NCBI GenBank assembly: GCA_964495805.1
Contig: CAZBWV010000065.1
Location: 1-28,773 of the forward strand
DNA length: 28,773 nt
Direction: 5' to 3'
Source of the DNA: JALXCH01 sp964495805
Lineage (GTDB): Bacteria > Calditrichota > Calditrichia > RBG-13-44-9
Positions 8,445 to 15,974 of this stretch are shown here, one piece after another; position 1 is the stretch's first letter; every line of letters begins with the position of its first letter. The notes beneath the pieces were generated by a model. That model saw only the letters and a program-made list of their open reading frames with translations. It had not been told where the DNA came from and ran no database searches. The position numbers and the translations under genes are program-made.

Positions 8445-9664
8445 TTTATCCCGTAAATTTGATAGTTATTGTTCAAACCAATTAAAATTTCCTTGCCATT
8501 GGAGAGAAACTGCAGGGAGGGATGGTCAACAGCTTCCTGGGGGAATTCCACTGTTTGCTCGATTCGTCCGGCGGGATTGAGTAATTGTACCCGCGGAGCA
8601 ACAAACACAAACCCGTGGTTGCGGAATTCACTACGGGCGATAAGCAGGGCAGTGGGATTGGCTTGCGGTGCCAGCGCAATGGCAGCAACCAATCCCCCGG
8701 AAGAGGGCACATCGTATTGCCAGAGCTGTTTTCCGTGGACGACGTCCACCAGAGCAACCCGCTGGTTTTCGGCCATCAGCAAATAGGCTTCGTCGGGAGA
8801 AAAAGCAAGATGTTTGGGCAGCAACGAACCATGAAATTGTTCCTCACCGGAACGATCAAACAACTGCAGGTGGGGTTCCACTCTGCCATCGGTGTAGATG
8901 GTGTAACTGGCTGCCGCCATCCAGTTTCCCGCAGGGGACAGTGCCGCCACACTGGCGCCGTCGCCGGGAAGTTCCTGCTGCCACTCCAGTTCCCCCTCAC
9001 GGGAAAAGCGAAAAAGCGTGGGATGTCCGTCCGGTTCCGGAGCGTTGCTTCCACGCGGGGCAATTCCATGAACAGTGGCAAGCGCCAGCAAAGTCCTGCC
9101 ATCCACGCTCCACTCCAACGCCAGGATGCGTTCCAGATCAAACTCCGAATCGGGGAACAGTGTGGCGTGTTTTATCACTTCACCTTCCGGATTGTAGAAC
9201 CACATTTCACCGGTAGGAATCCGACCCAGCACCAGTGCTCCATTCGCATCGCTAACTGCCACCGCGGGAAAAGGGTCGTCGTAGTACTGAATGGTCTCCA
9301 GGGAGTAGAGCGGTTGCAAATCGCTGCGATACACCTGCACCCTCAATGTTCGGTTGCGGGACAAATCCGGAAGTGATTGTAATGAAAACACAGCAAAATA
9401 ATGGGCGTTCCGGGAGAAAACAGTCTGCCAGTATCCTTCCGGTAAAGTAAGCACAGCACGCGTTCGATCCCGACTTACTCGAATCACTTCCCGGTTGGTT
9501 AGCACCAGCAGGTTTCCTTCCACCTGGCGAAAAAATTGTGCCCCGGGAATCTCTTCACCAGCCAATAGCTGAAACCGTTCAGCCGCGCAAAGTGAGTTCA
9601 TCCCTTGCGCAAGGAGAAAAAAAATCAGAATCCATATGGGGGTTAAAAAACGATGTGTTTTCAT
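8441..9664 (-). CDS. Exported beta-propeller-like protein
   Basis: 407 residues from the ATG at 9664. That start gives a clean signal peptide (MKTHRF then a hydrophobic stretch ending near CAA) and has GGAG about six bases upstream; an upstream in-frame start would add 12 unsuitable residues. The body is a run of short beta-strand repeats with aspartate turns and phrases such as 'LALEWSVDGRTLLALA', 'VAALSPAGNWMAAAS' and 'LAFSPDEAYLLMAE', typical of WD40/PQQ-like propellers. It has no sorting tail and no recognisable catalytic residues. Its stop overlaps the start of the M23 gene by four bases. It may be a periplasmic or surface binding/scaffold partner of the M23 and GH18 proteins, but its function is unknown. 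Confidence 0.75.
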   Translation of the reverse strand: MKTHRFLTPIWILIFFLLAQGMNSLCAAERFQLLAGEEIPGAQFFRQVEGNLLVLTNREVIRVSRDRTRAVLTLPEGYWQTVFSRNAHYFAVFSLQSLPDLSRNRTLRVQVYRSDLQPLYSLETIQYYDDPFPAVAVSDANGALVLGRIPTGEMWFYNPEGEVIKHATLFPDSEFDLERILALEWSVDGRTLLALATVHGIAPRGSNAPEPDGHPTLFRFSREGELEWQQELPGDGASVAALSPAGNWMAAASYTIYTDGRVEPHLQLFDRSGEEQFHGSLLPKHLAFSPDEAYLLMAENQRVALVDVVHGKQLWQYDVPSSGGLVAAIALAPQANPTALLIARSEFRNHGFVFVAPRVQLLNPAGRIEQTVEFPQEAVDHPSLQFLSNGKEILIGLNNNYQIYGIK

Positions 9665-9709
9665 AATTCTCCATCCTTGACATTCAAAAAGCATCACCAT
9701 TTATGAATT

Positions 9710-9738
9710 AAAATATAAAAATTGCTCTGGAATATCAA
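9710..9738 (-). promoter_or_regulatory. Predicted sigma70-type promoter for the propeller/M23/GH18 run
   Basis: Read on the minus strand: TTGATA (9738-9733), 17 bases, then TATTTT (9715-9710), in an A/T-rich stretch about 45 bases before the ATG at 9664. It matches the consensus well by eye. Start site not known. Confidence 0.4.
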
Positions 9739-9839
9739 GTTTCAAAAATGCCGTTTATTGATACTATTTTTGCATCCATTCGCACAATGGGACAGCCATA
9801 TTTTAGCATTTTATCCAGACGCAATTCGCAATTCCGGCA

Positions 9840-11147
9840 TCAATAGTGTTTCTCCCACCAGCTCCGCCATTTCTGAATTGCCACCGCATTTTTTTCCGGC
9901 GAAAGCAACGCCTGGTACCCAAACGAATCGCCGGAATATTTCATCAGCAACTCCAGGGCTTTCTGGCGAATGAACGGAATCCGGCACTTCTCCAGCAGAT
10001 CAATCAGATGGAAGGTACCCATTTTCTCATCCAGCTGAACCATTCGTTCCACAATTTGAAAACGCTGGATGGGATCACTGGTTTCGTGGTACAGATCATC
10101 CAATTCCGCCACGGTGCGGGCCTGGTTTAATCGACTTTGGAAATCAGCGGTGTTTTGGGCTCCCCCGGTATTTGTTGCAGATTCGTGGGATGCTCCGGCG
10201 GTGGAAATTTCATTATGGTGGTGAGTATGGGACTTAAAGGCAGTTCCCATTCCGTAAAAAATTAACAGAACCAGCAGAGTAACGGCGATGCCGGCACTCA
10301 GGTTGCGCAGGGCAACCGTTTTGCGGGGTGCGCGCACCACATACAATACCAGCGAAAGCAGCAAAAGCACCAATCCATACGTGGCAACCACTGTGGGACC
10401 ACTGGGTAAATCCGCATGGTAAGAAACGTACAATCCCAGCATCGACACCAGTGTTCCCATACTCCAGCCAATGACCAGTTGTTTCCACAGTTTATCGGTT
10501 AGCATAATGGTGGCAATAGCCGGTACCACCAGAAACACGAATACCAGCAGTACTCCCGCAGTGCGAACGGAATGGGTAATTACCAGCCCGAAAGAAGCAT
10601 AAAACAAGAAATCCCACAATCTTACGTTGATACCCTGTCGATAAGCAATTTCCGGATGATTGGAAATGAGCAGAAATTTCTCCCGAAAAATATAGTGGAA
10701 CAATCCCACCAGGGAGTACACAATGGCAGCGGTTAGAATGGTGTGCCACTGAACCCACAGGATGCTTCCGGTCATAATTTCCTTGATGTGTTCGGCGCCA
10801 TGAGGGGCGCGATCCACAACCAGAATTGCCAGTGCCGCAGCAAGGGCATAGACCAACCCAATCACTGCCTCCTGCGGTATTTTTTCGTTACGGATGCGGG
10901 AGACGGAAAAAATAGCCGCCCCCAACAGGGTGAATCCCAGAGAGAACCAGTAAGCTCCCGCAGTGGTGGGATCGATGCCAAACAGGAAGGCAAAAGTGGT
11001 CCCCAGCGCCGCAATCTGAGCCAGGGCAAGGTCCACAAAAATCACCTTTCGTTTGATCACATGAATTCCCAGATAGGAGTGAATTCCCACCAGCACCAGA
11101 CATTCGGCAAATGCAGGCAACATAATATCAAAAATGTTCACGTCCAT
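9840..11147 (-). CDS. znuB: Zinc/manganese ABC transporter permease with extra C-terminal domain
   Basis: 435 residues. Residues 1-300 are a polytopic ABC-3 (ZnuB/TroC) permease with about eight to nine membrane segments. Features include VDLALAQIAALG (38-49) and the cytoplasmic-loop region EKIPQEAVIGLVYA (88-101), which normally contacts the ATPase. Family members usually end near 270-300. Here a His-rich loop (H307, H309-H311, H321) and a soluble helical domain of about 100 residues (335-435), vaguely HEAT-like, are added. AAGGAG precedes the ATG with normal spacing. It belongs with the ZnuA-like gene upstream, but 378 bases separate them and no ATPase (ZnuC) is present in the window. Metal specificity cannot be read with certainty; zinc is favoured by the His-rich partner proteins. 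Confidence 0.88.
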   Translation of the reverse strand: MDVNIFDIMLPAFAECLVLVGIHSYLGIHVIKRKVIFVDLALAQIAALGTTFAFLFGIDPTTAGAYWFSLGFTLLGAAIFSVSRIRNEKIPQEAVIGLVYALAAALAILVVDRAPHGAEHIKEIMTGSILWVQWHTILTAAIVYSLVGLFHYIFREKFLLISNHPEIAYRQGINVRLWDFLFYASFGLVITHSVRTAGVLLVFVFLVVPAIATIMLTDKLWKQLVIGWSMGTLVSMLGLYVSYHADLPSGPTVVATYGLVLLLLSLVLYVVRAPRKTVALRNLSAGIAVTLLVLLIFYGMGTAFKSHTHHHNEISTAGASHESATNTGGAQNTADFQSRLNQARTVAELDDLYHETSDPIQRFQIVERMVQLDEKMGTFHLIDLLEKCRIPFIRQKALELLMKYSGDSFGYQALLSPEKNAVAIQKWRSWWEKHY

Positions 11148-11525
11148 TCTGTTCTCCTTACGGATTTTGGTTTAAAGGAGATGAATCGGTTGCGGGGGAG
11201 ATTGGAGTGCCGGGTAGCGAAAAAGGAGAAAGATAATTGGGCAGGTGAAACATCCTTCTTTGCACCAGCCCCTGAAATGGCAAATAATCCCCCTGCAAAA
11301 TGATATAGCCTGGTTGGGTGCGGAACGAAGGATTTGCCTTTCATTTCCCGGTTCATTCCAATGCTGTTTCCCCTCTGGTAGCCGGTCTGTAGCTCCATGG
11401 TTTCCCGACTCAACCTACTTCACGGAGCTGTTCTGATTGACAGCTCCGATGCAATTCTAAAATATTCCGCTGCGACAAACAGCCTTGATGGTTTCCTCCC
11501 CGGTGAATAAGCCGATTCCTTACTT
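11148..11525. other. Gap between permease and binding-protein genes; no ATPase
   Basis: This 378-base gap interrupts a same-strand transporter cluster at the place where an ATPase gene is often found. It is too short for one (about 720 bases), and none of its short reading frames has Walker A, LSGGQ or Walker B motifs. It holds the hairpin at 11423-11448 and the permease ribosome site next to 11147. Nothing else is recognisable. Confidence 0.6.
11423..11448 (-). other. GC-rich hairpin between znuA-like and znuB-like genes
   Basis: CGGAGCTGT (11423-11431) and ACAGCTCCG (11440-11448) form a perfect 9-bp stem with an 8-base loop. No T-run follows on either strand, so it is not a classical terminator. 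It lies about 80 bases downstream of the binding-protein stop and could be an mRNA stabiliser, processing site or partial terminator. Confidence 0.5.
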
Positions 11526-12569
11526 TTATTCCCCTACCCGGGCAAACGCATCAAGCAGGTGGCTAACCCAGTAGTCCACCAACTGAAAATAGTTCTGGAC
11601 TTCCGGCACACCACCCACCGAAAGCGGGACAATTACCGGAATCCCGCCAATTTTATCAGCAATTTCCCGCACCTTCCGTTCGTCAAAATAGTTGGCTGCC
11701 AGAATTACTTTCACCTGATATTTCCGCATTTTCTGGAGCAACTCTTCCACATGGCGGGGAGAAGGCGGAATACCCGGTTTGGGTTCTACGTAACCGATGA
11801 TCTCCAGCCCAAAAATCTGCTTGAAATAAGCCCAGTTTTTGTGATATGCCACCAGTTTTTTTCCGCGCAGCGGAAGCATCGCCTTCATCCAGCCACCCAG
11901 ATAATCGATTAATTTTTTCCCCTGAAAACTCTGCGATTGCAAAAACGGAATGAGCTGATCGTTCAAAGTGAGCTGGGTAAGCATATCCCCACCTAAAATC
12001 CGGACCAGCTCGGCACCAAACAGTCGATGATCAATTTCCTGTTTGAACTGCTGCAAACGCTTTTTAAAGTAATCCGCATTCTCCGGACTGACTTTACACA
12101 GTCCGATGGTGATGTTTTCTGCAATGATTTTTGCGTTGATGGGACTGGTGTGGATGTGCGGATTTCCGTAAATGTGCACATCTCCCTGACTGCGATCCAT
12201 GCTGGTGGGAACTTCCAGCATTTTTACCCCATCAGCCACCGCCACATATCCCGGCTGCCCACTGCGGATTTTCGGATTGCGGGATTTGTCAATCAGTGTG
12301 GGTGCCCACAATTCCAGATCCAATCCGGTTTCAATAAACAGGTCGGCTTTGCTTAGCCAGATGGCATAGCTGGGTTTGGGTTTCACGTGATGGGGATCTT
12401 CGTCCCCTTCTACAATGGATTTCACTTCCACCAGATCGCCGCCAATGTACCTGGCAATATCTCCGTATGTGGACAGGGTAGCCACCACATGGATCGGCTC
12501 CGCCGAAATGGCTGGCCATATCAGTGCGACAAGCAACAACCAGATCCCGGCAATTTTATTCAAATTCAT
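11526..12569 (-). CDS. znuA: Metal ABC transporter substrate-binding protein (ZnuA/TroA family)
   Basis: 347 residues from the ATG at 12569, chosen over an upstream in-frame start because AAGGAG lies six bases before it and the N-terminus becomes a clean signal peptide (about 1-22). Cluster A-I metal-binding family features are present: DPHHVKPKPS (58-67, H60/H61), NPHIHTSP (136-143, H138/H140), AYHKNW (241-246, H243), EPKPGIPPSPRH (262-273) and an acidic D296/E297 late in the chain. These match the His/His/His/Asp-Glu site that binds Zn(II) or Mn(II). There is no long His-rich loop. It acts in the periplasm, delivering metal to the permease at 9840-11147. It lies downstream of the porin-like gene on the same strand. 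Confidence 0.88.
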   Translation of the reverse strand: MNLNKIAGIWLLLVALIWPAISAEPIHVVATLSTYGDIARYIGGDLVEVKSIVEGDEDPHHVKPKPSYAIWLSKADLFIETGLDLELWAPTLIDKSRNPKIRSGQPGYVAVADGVKMLEVPTSMDRSQGDVHIYGNPHIHTSPINAKIIAENITIGLCKVSPENADYFKKRLQQFKQEIDHRLFGAELVRILGGDMLTQLTLNDQLIPFLQSQSFQGKKLIDYLGGWMKAMLPLRGKKLVAYHKNWAYFKQIFGLEIIGYVEPKPGIPPSPRHVEELLQKMRKYQVKVILAANYFDERKVREIADKIGGIPVIVPLSVGGVPEVQNYFQLVDYWVSHLLDAFARVGE

Positions 12570-12655
12570 TCTCTTCTCCTTCCATCTTTTAACCAATACG
12601 CTTAAGATTCCCGAATCGAACAGCTCTCTCCCCTCCCCTTTTCGTCATTTCATTT

Positions 12656-13912
12656 CTAATACCGTTCATGTTTGTGCGGTCCGGCAGCCCAATCGATTTG
12701 CAACAGCACCCGATTGTCCGCCTGGTCCAGGTCGCTCCCATCCATGTGGCGAAATTCCACACGGAACAGCACAAACTCGCTTTGCCAGAAGGTAAGATAT
12801 GGCACCACCTGCCAGAGGATTTTGTCGGTATTGTCCGGCACAGGCGGTTGCGCCACATCCACCCGCACTCCACCGACAAACCGCTGGGAGAGCCGATAGT
12901 CAAGATAGCTGTAACCACCCAGCGCAGTGATGGTTCGCTCATGAGAAAGGTCTTTATTTAAATAATACAGCTCCGTTCGCCAGGTCATCCCGCGGTACAG
13001 CGCTTTGTTCACCGGCGTCCAGGAAAGAGTCATGTCCAGGCCCGCCATGTACGTCCAGCGATGTTCCTGATCGAAACTTAACCCAAGCGAATCATTGGTT
13101 CCGGCCAGACCGGTTACCCCCCACTCAAAATAAGTATCGCGATTCAAATCGTAATAATTTTTCCAGTGCAACAGGGTAGCGGGTAGCCCGAATTCGTTTC
13201 CGCTAAACAGGGTGGAATTCTGGGCATTGGTGATTTCCAGAGTAAGCTCATTGGCATGGGCGGTCAGAGAAGGCATCAACCAGTTCATAGACAGACCAAT
13301 CTGATTCAATCCGCTTTTGCCCATGTACAATTGAATGGGCAAAGGGAAAGTGCTCTGATCCAGCGAATGCTGATGCCAGCGATTCACCACCCCGAACTGC
13401 TGCCGGAATTTCCCCAGGGTTAAGTTCACCCGGGGCAAGGCATTCACCCAGGTGGCATACGCCTCGCCCAGTCCCACACCGGCGGGACTGATGCCCACAG
13501 CCACTTTCACAAAGCTAAACGGGTCCAGGTTGGATTGAAAATGGAGACCCAGCACGCGAAACTGAAATCCGCTTCGTTCGCCATCCCGGTAATGAGGCGC
13601 TTCCATTAGATGCTGTACCAGCATGTCGCCGGTTACGCTAATTTCCGGATTCAGTGCCTGTAGCGAACGGGAACCTTCTTTAAATGATTTCAATTCCATT
13701 TTTTGTGATTCTTTTGAACCGGCTTGCGCTGCCTGCAACGCCGCTTCGCGAAGCTTTTGCAACTCTTCCTGTTGCGACTTCGCCTCTATTTTCTGGATTC
13801 TCTGCTGCAGCTGTTCAATCTGTTTTTTCAGGGAATCGATTTGTGCGGCGGATTCCTGCGTCCAGCCAAACGCAAACCATCCCAGCAGCAACAGGACGAT
13901 GGCATACTTCAT
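12656..13912 (-). CDS. Porin-like outer-membrane beta-barrel with N-terminal coiled coil
   Basis: 418 residues. Signal peptide (about 1-23), then a short coiled coil (24-60) of the type 'IDSLKKQIEQLQQRIQKIE', an Ala/Ser linker and, from about residue 85 (NPEISVTGDM), alternating amphipathic beta-strands to the C-terminus. The last residue is tyrosine, as is common for outer-membrane barrels, preceded by HKHER. The coiled coil plus barrel arrangement resembles phosphate-selective (OprP/OprO) and related porins. A strong AAGGAGG site precedes the ATG. Position between a small His-containing membrane protein and ZnuA suggests that it carries the metal, or a metal chelate, across the outer membrane; that is inference from context. 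Confidence 0.75.
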   Translation of the reverse strand: MKYAIVLLLLGWFAFGWTQESAAQIDSLKKQIEQLQQRIQKIEAKSQQEELQKLREAALQAAQAGSKESQKMELKSFKEGSRSLQALNPEISVTGDMLVQHLMEAPHYRDGERSGFQFRVLGLHFQSNLDPFSFVKVAVGISPAGVGLGEAYATWVNALPRVNLTLGKFRQQFGVVNRWHQHSLDQSTFPLPIQLYMGKSGLNQIGLSMNWLMPSLTAHANELTLEITNAQNSTLFSGNEFGLPATLLHWKNYYDLNRDTYFEWGVTGLAGTNDSLGLSFDQEHRWTYMAGLDMTLSWTPVNKALYRGMTWRTELYYLNKDLSHERTITALGGYSYLDYRLSQRFVGGVRVDVAQPPVPDNTDKILWQVVPYLTFWQSEFVLFRVEFRHMDGSDLDQADNRVLLQIDWAAGPHKHERY

Positions 13913-13974
13913 CCGTGCCCTCCTTTCGGTTTTTCAATCGATATCAAACAACAAATTTTTCGGTAACGGAAGGA

Positions 13975-14262
13975 TTACCGAATTGGTGGGGCACGGCGAA
14001 CAAAATAACGGTAAACAAAAAGGCCAGATAAAACGGTTTGGTGTTCCGGAATAAAGGTTTGCTGAAAAGGGAGAAAAATGGTTTGATACACCAGAAAAAA
14101 AGTGATTACCCCAATCAGGGTAATTTGCAACAAATAAGCAGGACAGTTGTTCGTTTCCGGCGTTCCAGCCGGATGATTATGCAAGAAGGGAATGGATACT
14201 ACCAGCACCAGCAAAAGTACCGCCAGGAGAACCTGTTTCACCGCACGCAGCATATTCCGCAT
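13975..14262 (-). CDS. Small membrane protein heading the metal-uptake cluster
   Basis: 95 residues with two hydrophobic segments (about 9-26 and 47-66). Between them is a short loop with HNHPAG (28-33) and NCP (38-40), a possible metal-binding HxH...C set. No enzyme or transporter family is recognised; it recalls the short His/Cys-containing membrane proteins often seen beside metal transport genes. The start is uncertain: ATG at 14262 or the in-frame ATG three codons later, both with weak ribosome sites. It is first in a minus-strand series ending at 9840, 62 bases before the porin-like gene, and a promoter-like sequence lies just upstream. Confidence 0.6.
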   Translation of the reverse strand: MRNMLRAVKQVLLAVLLLVLVVSIPFLHNHPAGTPETNNCPAYLLQITLIGVITFFLVYQTIFLPFQQTFIPEHQTVLSGLFVYRYFVRRAPPIR

Positions 14263-14285
14263 CTCGCTTTTATCATTCGCCAGGC

Positions 14286-14314
14286 AATTTAGATAAAATT
14301 TCCGAAATATTCAA
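14286..14314 (-). promoter_or_regulatory. Predicted promoter with palindrome in spacer
   Basis: On the minus strand: TTGAAT (14314-14309), 17 bases, TAAATT (14291-14286), about 23 bases before the first gene of the metal cluster. The spacer holds an 11-base palindrome, ATTTC-N-GAAAT (14298-14308). A palindrome between -35 and -10 is a common operator position; a Fur/Zur- or MerR-type regulator is possible but none is encoded here. Confidence 0.42.
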
Positions 14315-14390
14315 CATAAATGCAAAAATATCTATGGAAGGTCCAGAGAAAATAAAAATATGCTGGCATAAAAACCAATTCTCCCTCCCT

Positions 14391-14477
14391 TACATCCCTG
14401 CCCCTCCCCCCTATACCCCCTATATCCCCTATTCCCCCTATATCCCTTATACCCCTTATTTCCCTATATCCCCTTCC
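14391..14477 (-). repeat. G-rich degenerate repeat (GGGG-ATATA type)
   Basis: On the plus strand this is an almost pure C/T/A tract of C-runs (3-6 C) separated by TATA, TATAT, TATT and similar spacers at a period near 10. Read on the minus strand it gives about twelve G-runs beginning right after the stop codon of the gene at 14478-15842, so the mRNA would carry them in its 3' region and could form RNA G-quadruplexes. Units such as GGGGTATAGGGGG also occur at 54-66. The remaining part of 14315-14390 shows nothing recognisable. Confidence 0.75.
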
Positions 14478-15842
14478 TCACCGCGTCAGCAGCATCTTAT
14501 GGCGCGCGACATTTTTCTGTTGAATAAGCTGAAGAAAATACACTCCGGAGGCAACCGCATGTCCCTGCTGGTTGGTGCCATCCCACATCACCTGATAGGT
14601 ACCCGTTCCCTGAAAGCCCTGAACCAGGGTGCGGATTCGCTGTCCCCGAACGTTTACCACTTCCAGCCGAACCTGACCCGGTTGCTGAATCCGATAGCGA
14701 ATACGTGTGGCAGGATTAAACGGATTGGGGTAATTGGTCAGCAGCTCGGGTGTTTGGGGAATAGCCGTAGGTGGGGAAGCCATTCCGGTGGGTGTTCCGT
14801 TGAACAGATGGATGGAAAGATTCATTGCGCTGGCAATATCCGCCCAGTCGTACACATCAACGGTGCGGTCTGAGTGAACGGCATAAAAAGAGCCGTTGGG
14901 AAGGTTGGGCAAAACATACTGACACAGGGCAATGCCATCGGTGCCGTGAGTCTCGCCGGTAAAATGTCCCAGATGCTGAAACGTCTGACGGTCGAACACC
15001 TCAAACTCGGTGGGGGAGGCATTCTGGTCGGACACAATAATGTACCCGGCACCATTCCCCAACCGATACAGAGCAATTCCTTCCGCGTCATCCACAAACA
15101 AACCGCTGCCAAAGCTTTGCAGATAGTTTCCGTTCAAATCGTACACAAGGACTTTGCTATCGGAACCCTCTTTACAAATCAACGCCCGCTGATTGGTGGA
15201 ATCTATAACGATGGATTCCAGGGTAGCCGGAACATCGAAATAGAAGTCCAGCGTTCCGGTAATGCCATCACCTCCGGAAGAGATGGTGTACACGTACACG
15301 CGATCGTCTCCGCTGCGCACATCGGTAATCCAGGCTCGTAGCTGTCCGCCAGCACGCGACACTGCAATTCCGTACGGCTTCTTCAAATCACCCTGTCCGA
15401 AGTAGCCGATAAAGGTATGGTCGGGAATCGAAAATGCGGAAACCCGTTTGTTGTCCCGCTCCACCACAAACACCACATCTTTGGTTCCCTGTGTGGTGGG
15501 TACGCGATATGCCACTGCCACTCCGTTGGGTCGGTCTAACTCGCCGGGACCGCTTCCGCTACTGCCCAGCCGTCCGATAAATGTGTTGTCCACCGGATTA
15601 TGCAGTTCCAGGCAATCGCGACTTTTATCGGTAACATAAACAATGCTCTGAGAAGGGTCGGGTGCCACCCAGATGTCCACCGAATCCAGTGTGCCGTTTC
15701 CGTCCGGCGGACGCACCATCCGCATAAACAGTGGCACAGTGACCTGCACCGCCATAACGAACAACACCGCCACCACAACTCCCAGCAGAGAAAAGCGAAT
15801 TTGTCGGGGAAATTTTCCTGGAAAGCTTTTCCTGAGCATCAT
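14478..15842 (-). CDS. Secreted beta-propeller phytase-like protein with sorting tail
   Basis: 454 residues from the ATG at 15842, preceded by AAGGA with six-base spacing; the longer open frame reaches back to a TTG at 16031 without a ribosome site. A long basic n-region and hydrophobic segment (about residues 18-40) form a signal peptide or anchor. Then comes a propeller with phrases of the beta-propeller phytase/YncE type: VDIWVAPDPSQSIVYVTDK, GPGELDRPNGVAV, KKPYGIAVS, DDAEGIAL, GTDGIAL. These acidic repeats match the calcium and substrate sites of BPP phytases, so Ca-dependent phosphate release from phytate is a reasonable guess, although a non-catalytic NHL-type propeller cannot be excluded. 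The last 90 residues are the FlgD-Ig-like tail (NYPNPFNPA, WDG, final HKMLLTR). The upstream region is heavily structured. Confidence 0.75.
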   Translation of the reverse strand: MMLRKSFPGKFPRQIRFSLLGVVVAVLFVMAVQVTVPLFMRMVRPPDGNGTLDSVDIWVAPDPSQSIVYVTDKSRDCLELHNPVDNTFIGRLGSSGSGPGELDRPNGVAVAYRVPTTQGTKDVVFVVERDNKRVSAFSIPDHTFIGYFGQGDLKKPYGIAVSRAGGQLRAWITDVRSGDDRVYVYTISSGGDGITGTLDFYFDVPATLESIVIDSTNQRALICKEGSDSKVLVYDLNGNYLQSFGSGLFVDDAEGIALYRLGNGAGYIIVSDQNASPTEFEVFDRQTFQHLGHFTGETHGTDGIALCQYVLPNLPNGSFYAVHSDRTVDVYDWADIASAMNLSIHLFNGTPTGMASPPTAIPQTPELLTNYPNPFNPATRIRYRIQQPGQVRLEVVNVRGQRIRTLVQGFQGTGTYQVMWDGTNQQGHAVASGVYFLQLIQQKNVARHKMLLTR

Positions 15843-15861
15843 CTCGATTCCTTCCCTGTTT

Positions 15862-15939
15862 TTTTGCCACCAGGTAGTACAAATTTCTTGCCACGGACGT
15901 TGCGGCATACGTGAGTCTGTAACCACTCCCGTGGCAAAA
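15862..15939 (-). promoter_or_regulatory. Candidate switching 5' leader (alternative 9-bp stems)
   Basis: On the minus strand one segment, TTTTGCCACGG (15939-15929), has two possible 3' partners. TTGCCACGG can pair perfectly over 9 bp with CCGTGGCAA (15896-15888). TTTTGCCAC can pair perfectly over 9 bp with GTGGCAAAA (15870-15862), which lies just before the ribosome site of the gene starting at 15842. The two pairings exclude each other. This is the logic of a cis-regulatory leader. It matches no riboswitch class that I recognise. Confidence 0.42.
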
Positions 15940-15974
15940 GGTTCAACTTTGTTGTATAATTGGAATTTCAGAAG

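Noticed and set aside
8585..9376. 263-codon plus-strand open frame opposite the propeller gene
   Set aside because: Low-complexity Gly/His/Arg-rich shadow translation with no family resemblance; the minus-strand gene has a signal peptide and ribosome site.
11138..11413. 91-codon minus-strand frame in the znuA-znuB gap, considered as an ATPase remnant
   Set aside because: No Walker or signature motif and no similarity to ABC ATPases visible; it overlaps the permease start.
14391..14477. Possible CRISPR array
   Set aside because: The repeat is degenerate, has a period near 10 bases and no unique spacers, so it is a simple-sequence tract.
15953..15960. Plus-strand TATAAT
   Set aside because: No matching -35 box at 16-18 bases, and no plus-strand gene follows.
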